A stretch of DNA of 6,811 bases from contig JAOZRI010000127.1 in assembly GCA_029940235.1 (NCBI GenBank), positions 1-6,811 on the forward strand. Direction: 5' to 3'. The translations under genes and the position numbers were made by a program. Source of the DNA: Desulfobacula sp. Its GTDB lineage: Bacteria; Desulfobacterota; Desulfobacteria; Desulfobacterales; Desulfobacteraceae. The notes beneath the pieces are model-generated. The model was not told the origin of the DNA. It made no database searches and was given only the letters and a program-made list of their open reading frames with translations. Positions 5,425 through 6,811 of the stretch are shown in pieces (within the stretch, counting starts at the first letter, position 1; every line of letters starts with the position of its first letter).

Positions 5425-6811
5425 TAAAGGGCATTTCTACATCTACCTCTCCACTGCCCGACCTTAAAAATTTTGCATCTGGATATCTTCTTTGAAAGAC
5501 CTTGATCATTTTACGATTTTCAGCCAGAACAGTTGCAAGGAACTGCTTATAATTATTTTCCTTTGCTATGCCTTCAAGAATTTCAAGGAGATATGACCCT
5601 ATTCCCATTCCATGGAGTCTTTCCTTGACAAGAAAGGCCACTTCCGCACTGGTTTCATCAGCTTTTGCATAGGAGCCGATTGCCACAATCTGTTTTCGTT
5701 TACCACGCTGCATAAGTCCTATTATGGTCATATTTCTTCTATAATCCACCTGTGCCCACTGTTTTTGCAGCATATCCCTTGAAAAGACCTTTCGTCTGTT
5801 AAAAAACCTGTAGTAGATGGAATCTTCCTGTAAAGAGTAATAAAAGTGGCGGGACTCAAACTCATCAGAGGGTAAAAGAGGTCTGAAATCAATATTTTTT
5901 CCATTGGGCAGTTTAAATGAATAGAGGTATTGATCTAAAAACAGGAGATCCTGGCTTGTTGGCGGCAGTTGATCAGCAAATATATAATGCCTTTTTTTAG
6001 CTTCTTCTATCAAACCTGTTCGAAATTTTGGGTGGGCAATCCTGGCAAGTTCCATAACCCTTTGAGAGATGCTTTTTCTGCGCATTTCAGCTATACCATA
6101 TTCAGTTACAATAATATCAATATCACCTCTTGTTGTTGCAACACCAGCTCCTTCACTTAAATGGGGAACAATCCTTGAGATCTCACCGTTTTGAGCAGTG
6201 GATGGAATAATAATAATGGAAAATCCACCTTTGGACATGGCTGAACCTCTTATAAAGTCAACCTGATCTCCAATGCCGCTGAAAAAAAGATATCCCTTTG
6301 AATCAGAACAGACCTGACCTGTCAGATCCACCTCAAGAGCTGAGCTGATGGAAATAAAATTATCATTTTTTGCAATTATATTGGGATCATTTACAAATTC
6401 TGAAGATTTAAAATAAAAAATGGGGTTATTATTAACATAATCATATAATTTTTTAGAACCCATGCACAGGGATGCAATGACTCTATCCGGGAGATATGAT
6501 TTTTTTTTGTTGGTTATGGCTCTGTTTTTAAAAAGAGGTAAAAGCCCTTCTGTGATAACCTGAGTGTGGATGCCAAGATTTTTTTTGCCGCTAAGACGAG
6601 AGACAACAGCATCCGGCAGATGTCCGAATCCAATCTGAAGTGTGGCACCATCATCCACAAGCATGTTGACATAATGGCTGATTCTTTCAACAATTTCCTG
6701 GTTTTTCTTAAGAGGAAGAGCCTCCACTATTGGTTCTTGATGTTCGACAAGATAATCAATTTCATCAATATTAATTATACCGTCCCCCCAGGTTCTCGGC
6801 ATTTCAGGATT
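5417..6811 (-). CDS. CoA-transferase/acetyl-CoA hydrolase family protein fused to GNAT acetyltransferase (5' end outside window)
   Basis: The frame is open to the right edge: codons N-P-E precede the Met at 6802, and NPEMPRTWGD is an internal motif of this family, so the true start lies outside the window. Numbering from that Met (461 residues visible), the CoA-transferase half spans about 1-270. Its motifs are IGFGHLPDAV (57-66), GIHTQ (77-81), MGSKKLYDYV (114-123), EVDLTGQV (157-164), SGIGDQVDFIRG (175-186), VTEYGIAEM (232-240) and AHPKFR (256-261). Related enzymes swap CoA between acetyl-CoA and butyrate or 4-hydroxybutyrate. The usual catalytic Glu is Gln81 here. A linker leads to a GNAT domain (about 305-456) with RPLLPSDE, an acceptor strand AEVAFLV (386-392) and the acetyl-CoA loop RLHGMGIG (395-402, R-x-x-G-x-G). 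This GNAT resembles those of Pat-type protein acetyltransferases. The stop codon at 5417-5419 lies within the arm of the neighbouring repeat. The combined function is unproven. Confidence 0.93.
   Translation of the reverse strand, partial: NPEMPRTWGDGIINIDEIDYLVEHQEPIVEALPLKKNQEIVERISHYVNMLVDDGATLQIGFGHLPDAVVSRLSGKKNLGIHTQVITEGLLPLFKNRAITNKKKSYLPDRVIASLCMGSKKLYDYVNNNPIFYFKSSEFVNDPNIIAKNDNFISISSALEVDLTGQVCSDSKGYLFFSGIGDQVDFIRGSAMSKGGFSIIIIPSTAQNGEISRIVPHLSEGAGVATTRGDIDIIVTEYGIAEMRRKSISQRVMELARIAHPKFRTGLIEEAKKRHYIFADQLPPTSQDLLFLDQYLYSFKLPNGKNIDFRPLLPSDEFESRHFYYSLQEDSIYYRFFNRRKVFSRDMLQKQWAQVDYRRNMTIIGLMQRGKRKQIVAIGSYAKADETSAEVAFLVKERLHGMGIGSYLLEILEGIAKENNYKQFLATVLAENRKMIKVFQRRYPDAKFLRSGSGEVDVEMPFSI

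Overview
The window looks like chromosomal DNA of an AT-rich anaerobic bacterium, most plausibly a sulfate reducer of the Desulfobacterales type. That is an inference from three things: the style of the GspE/PilB-like ATPase, the ACSM-like acyl-CoA ligase, and a CoA-transferase fused to a GNAT acetyltransferase, a fusion I associate with Desulfobacterota. No rRNA, tRNA, CRISPR array, transposase or phage gene is visible, and no gap between genes exceeds about 190 bases.

Layout. Bases 1-391 (+) hold the end of a BrnT-type toxin gene and the complete BrnA-type antitoxin gene that overlaps it. Bases 412-2229 (-) encode a complete type II secretion/type IV pilus assembly ATPase with no pilus or secretion neighbours. 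Bases 2412-3359 (-) encode a tRNA-dihydrouridine synthase. From a divergent intergenic region with a good sigma-70-like promoter (3391-3420), an AMP-forming acyl-CoA ligase is read on the + strand (3500-5257). Facing it, on the - strand and open at the right window edge, is a CoA-transferase/acetyl-CoA hydrolase family protein fused to a C-terminal GNAT domain (5417-6811).

Between these two convergent genes lies the most unusual piece of DNA here. It is a roughly 149-bp nested inverted repeat (5276-5424) with 15-bp perfect outer arms, an 8-bp second helix, an 11-bp inner helix, a 6-bp palindromic tip and a GCGC side hairpin. It looks like a small non-autonomous mobile or dispersed repeat. Its right arm supplies the stop codon of the fusion gene.

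How the genes may work together. The ligase makes acyl-CoA from a free acid with ATP. The fusion protein pairs a domain that normally moves CoA between carboxylic acids with a domain that normally acetylates lysines. The ligase carries the PX4GK-type C-terminal motif (PKTISGK), whose lysine is the standard target of GNAT control in this superfamily. A local acyl-CoA supply and feedback circuit is therefore a reasonable but untested hypothesis. The fusion protein also has Gln where the CoA-transferase family normally has its catalytic Glu, so that half may not be a classical transferase.
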